A DNA stretch of 6,198 nucleotides from an uncultured Clostridia bacterium. GTDB lineage: Bacteria; Bacillota; Clostridia; Oscillospirales; Ruminococcaceae. The notes under the pieces are model-generated. The model had not been told where the DNA came from. It did not search any database and was given only the letters and a program-made list of their open reading frames with translations. Shown here piece after piece: positions 5,352 through 6,198 of this stretch. The stretch's first letter is position 1; the number at the start of each line of letters is the position of its first letter. The stretch is taken from NCBI GenBank assembly GCA_947625455.1, contig CANQOJ010000135.1:1-6198 (forward strand), written 5' to 3'. A program made the position numbers and the translations under genes.

Positions 5352-6198
5352 TTATTTGAACGACCGCTCGAAAATTCCCGCAACGTCCTCGTCCGTCATT
5401 TCGCAAGGATTTGCCGCATATAAGCCGCCCATTGTTTCCCTTGCGTTTTTGGCGAGTGTCATACATTCATCTTTTGTAAACCCGTAGTCGCTCATCTTCA
5501 AATCATCAACACCGCAGTCCTTTTGAAGCTGAACAAGCGCGTCAACGAAATCCTGAGGACTTGTGGGATTTTCAACGCCCATAGCCTTTGCCATTTTAAT
5601 GAACCTGTCATCGCAGGCGTGCTTATCAACAAAGAACTGTGCAAACTCTTTTGAAATCATGATAAGTCCCGCGCCGTGCTGCAAATTTCTGTGATACGCA
5701 CTCATTGCGTGCTCCATTGAATGCTGGGCAGTCGTGGAAGTAAGCTGCATGGTGATACCTGCCATTGTACTGCCGTAAGCGACGTGTTCGCGCGCTTCAA
5801 GGTCATTCCCGTTTTTGACCGCGCGCGGCAGATATTTTGCAATGTTCTCAATTGCCGACAATGCGATAGCTTCCGACATGATATTAAGCGAAGTTGACAT
5901 CATAACTTCCGTGTTGTGAAACAGCGCGTCAAAGCCTTGATAAGCCGTGTATTTCGGAGGAACAGTAGTCATATATGTCGGATCAACAACCGCAAGATAA
6001 GGCTTTCCAACGCCCAGTATGCCGAAACCGATTTTCTCGTGCGTATCTTCCTTGCAGATAACGCCCCACTCGTTCATTTCAGAACCTGTTCCCGAAGATG
6101 TTGCAATTGTCACAACCGGCAAAGGCTGATTAACAAGAGGCAATGCCTTTCCCGTTCCTCCGACAACATAATCCCACAAATGACCGGGATTTGTAGCC
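5352..6198 (-). CDS. Iron-containing alcohol dehydrogenase, C-terminal part (5' end outside the window)
   Basis: Members of this family reduce aldehydes to alcohols, or the reverse, with NAD(P)H and a bound Fe2+ (or Zn2+); the real substrate cannot be read from this fragment. The frame is open to the right edge (codons reading ATNPGH before LWDYVVGG), so about 282 residues of a protein usually near 385 long are present; a TTG at 6179 is internal. Seen are the cofactor-binding segment TIATSSGTGSEMN, the metal ligands Asp and His in GFDALFH, the next His in QHSMEH, and the last ligand His in QHGAGL. Missing is the N-terminal Gly-rich nucleotide-binding motif, outside the window. GTGSE with the EWGVI context suggests the butanol dehydrogenase/YqhD-like branch, but this is a weak inference. 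Stop is TAA at 5354-5352; it converges on the biotin operon and shows no functional link to it. Confidence 0.93.
   Translation of the reverse strand, partial: ATNPGHLWDYVVGGTGKALPLVNQPLPVVTIATSSGTGSEMNEWGVICKEDTHEKIGFGILGVGKPYLAVVDPTYMTTVPPKYTAYQGFDALFHNTEVMMSTSLNIMSEAIALSAIENIAKYLPRAVKNGNDLEAREHVAYGSTMAGITMQLTSTTAQHSMEHAMSAYHRNLQHGAGLIMISKEFAQFFVDKHACDDRFIKMAKAMGVENPTSPQDFVDALVQLQKDCGVDDLKMSDYGFTKDECMTLAKNARETMGGLYAANPCEMTDEDVAGIFERSFK

Overview
The window looks like chromosomal DNA from a low-to-moderate GC Firmicute of the class Clostridia. The evidence is the style of its Shine-Dalgarno sites (AGAGGT, AAGGAG, AAGGGGG), a Gram-positive type biotin regulon (BirA with an N-terminal helix-turn-helix, BioY, BioB), a clostridial-type large serine recombinase and an iron-dependent alcohol dehydrogenase. 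The assignment below class level is a guess.

Layout from left to right. (1) The C-terminal part of ornithine carbamoyltransferase (argF) enters from the left edge and ends at 556. (2) A small zinc-ribbon reading frame (608-793) follows; it is interrupted by an in-frame TAA and has lost its first CxxC pair, so it is probably decayed. A strong intrinsic terminator (849-882) closes this unit. (3) A 59-codon gene on the minus strand (881-1060, well-formed ribosome binding site, product not recognised) lies divergent to an intact 529-residue large serine recombinase (1139-2728). The 78-bp gap between them contains a perfect 10-bp palindrome. No other mobile-element genes and no convincing attachment-site repeats are visible, so this is either a very small integrated element or the remnant of a larger one. 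(4) Directly after the recombinase stop codon lies a textbook biotin control region: an inverted repeat TTGTCAAC-N16-GTTGACAT overlaps the -35 box of a consensus promoter (TTGACA-N17-TATAAT with an extended -10 TG). It drives a tight birA-bioY-bioB operon (2806-5301) ended by a second hairpin terminator (5307-5345). (5) An iron-containing alcohol dehydrogenase on the minus strand (5352 to the right edge) converges on that terminator and is cut by the window end.

How the genes work together: BirA attaches biotin to carboxylases and, when loaded with biotinyl-AMP, should bind the operator and shut off its own operon. BioY is the substrate-binding component of an ECF-type biotin importer, and BioB makes biotin from dethiobiotin. 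The operon therefore combines sensing, uptake and the last biosynthetic step. No bioA, bioD or bioF is present here. I see no clearly new biological system. The parts most worth a second look are the minimal recombinase plus 59-residue gene pair, and its placement with zero spacing against the birA operator.
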